Origin: Dysgonomonas sp. HGC4 | GTDB lineage: Bacteria > Bacteroidota > Bacteroidia > Bacteroidales > Dysgonomonadaceae | Assembly (NCBI RefSeq): GCF_001261715.1 | Contig: NZ_CVRU01000092.1 | Span: 37,998-101,997, forward strand | Length of the DNA stretch: 64,000 nucleotides | Reading direction: 5' to 3' | Shown: positions 63,957 through 64,000 of the stretch, one piece after another | How the letters are laid out: every line of letters begins with the position of its first letter | Numbering within the stretch: position 1 is the stretch's first letter | Position numbers and translations under genes: made by a program | Notes under the pieces: model-generated | Database searches by the model: none | What the model saw: only the letters and a program-made list of their open reading frames with translations | Told to the model about the DNA's origin: nothing

Positions 63957-64000
63957 TTGTTTTTTAGCCTATAAAATAAGCGAAGCCCTATGTCTTACAT

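Overview
The window looks like chromosomal DNA of an anaerobic or microaerophilic member of the order Bacteroidales (phylum Bacteroidota). Evidence: low GC; start-proximal TAnnTTTG promoter motifs instead of the usual -10 box; a SusC/SusD outer-membrane pair with glycoside hydrolases and a membrane-spanning propeller/LuxR-type regulator; a complete Bat (aerotolerance) operon; a gliding-type C-terminal domain protein (type IX secretion); GldH; and a sphingolipid-type serine palmitoyltransferase. The gene mix fits Dysgonomonadaceae/Porphyromonadaceae-like bacteria, but I cannot fix the genus by reading alone. I see no rRNA, tRNA, CRISPR array, insertion sequence, integrase or phage gene.

Layout. 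1-10.9 kb: a plus-strand operon moxR, DUF58, a DUF4381/BatD-tail-like membrane protein, batA, batB, batC, a short second BatD-like gene, batD, batE and a PAP2 phosphatase. 10.9-14.6 kb: a small HTH protein with a DUF2007-UspA fusion, then a lipoprotein dipeptidyl peptidase III. 14.7-19.1 kb (minus): dapA, a DUF6913-like gene, ligA, and a 4'-phosphopantetheinyl transferase. 19.3-34.6 kb (minus): a polysaccharide utilisation locus with regulator, SusC, SusD, glycerophosphodiester phosphodiesterase, GH3 BglX, a GH144/PF10091 endo-glucanase-type lipoprotein, GH43 and an esterase. 34.8-40.5 kb (plus): tldD, DUF1003, DUF5020, a purine permease and tldE. 40.6-43.2 kb (minus): a T9SS-type secreted protein and serine palmitoyltransferase. 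43.6-51.5 kb (plus): degenerate M23 protein, dxr, rseP, metF, holB, a RicT/PSP1-like protein and gldH. 51.5-54.5 kb (minus): hemH, then yhcH-manA. After that come an FAD dehydrogenase (+), rarA and two tandem paralogous genes of unknown function (-), then ilvA, a secreted EEP-family phosphatase and an Eis-like acetyltransferase (+).

Most genes are housekeeping or family-typical. Two things stand out. First, a family of short intergenic elements, each with a small palindrome (AAGGTC-nnn-GACCTT and compensated variants) and often a second hairpin and a GCAATAA box. At least a dozen copies are scattered over the window, many supplying the stop codon of the preceding gene or lying about 20 nt before the next start codon. 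I do not recognise it. Second, the polysaccharide locus combines a GH144-type enzyme, a GH3 glucosidase, a glycerophosphodiesterase and an esterase. This would make sense as a pathway for substituted beta-1,2-glucans such as osmoregulated periplasmic glucans of other bacteria; that is an inference. Other points of note are a catalytically degenerate M23 protein, a Cys-repeat RicT-like protein, two BatD proteins with different architecture, and tandem unknown paralogs.
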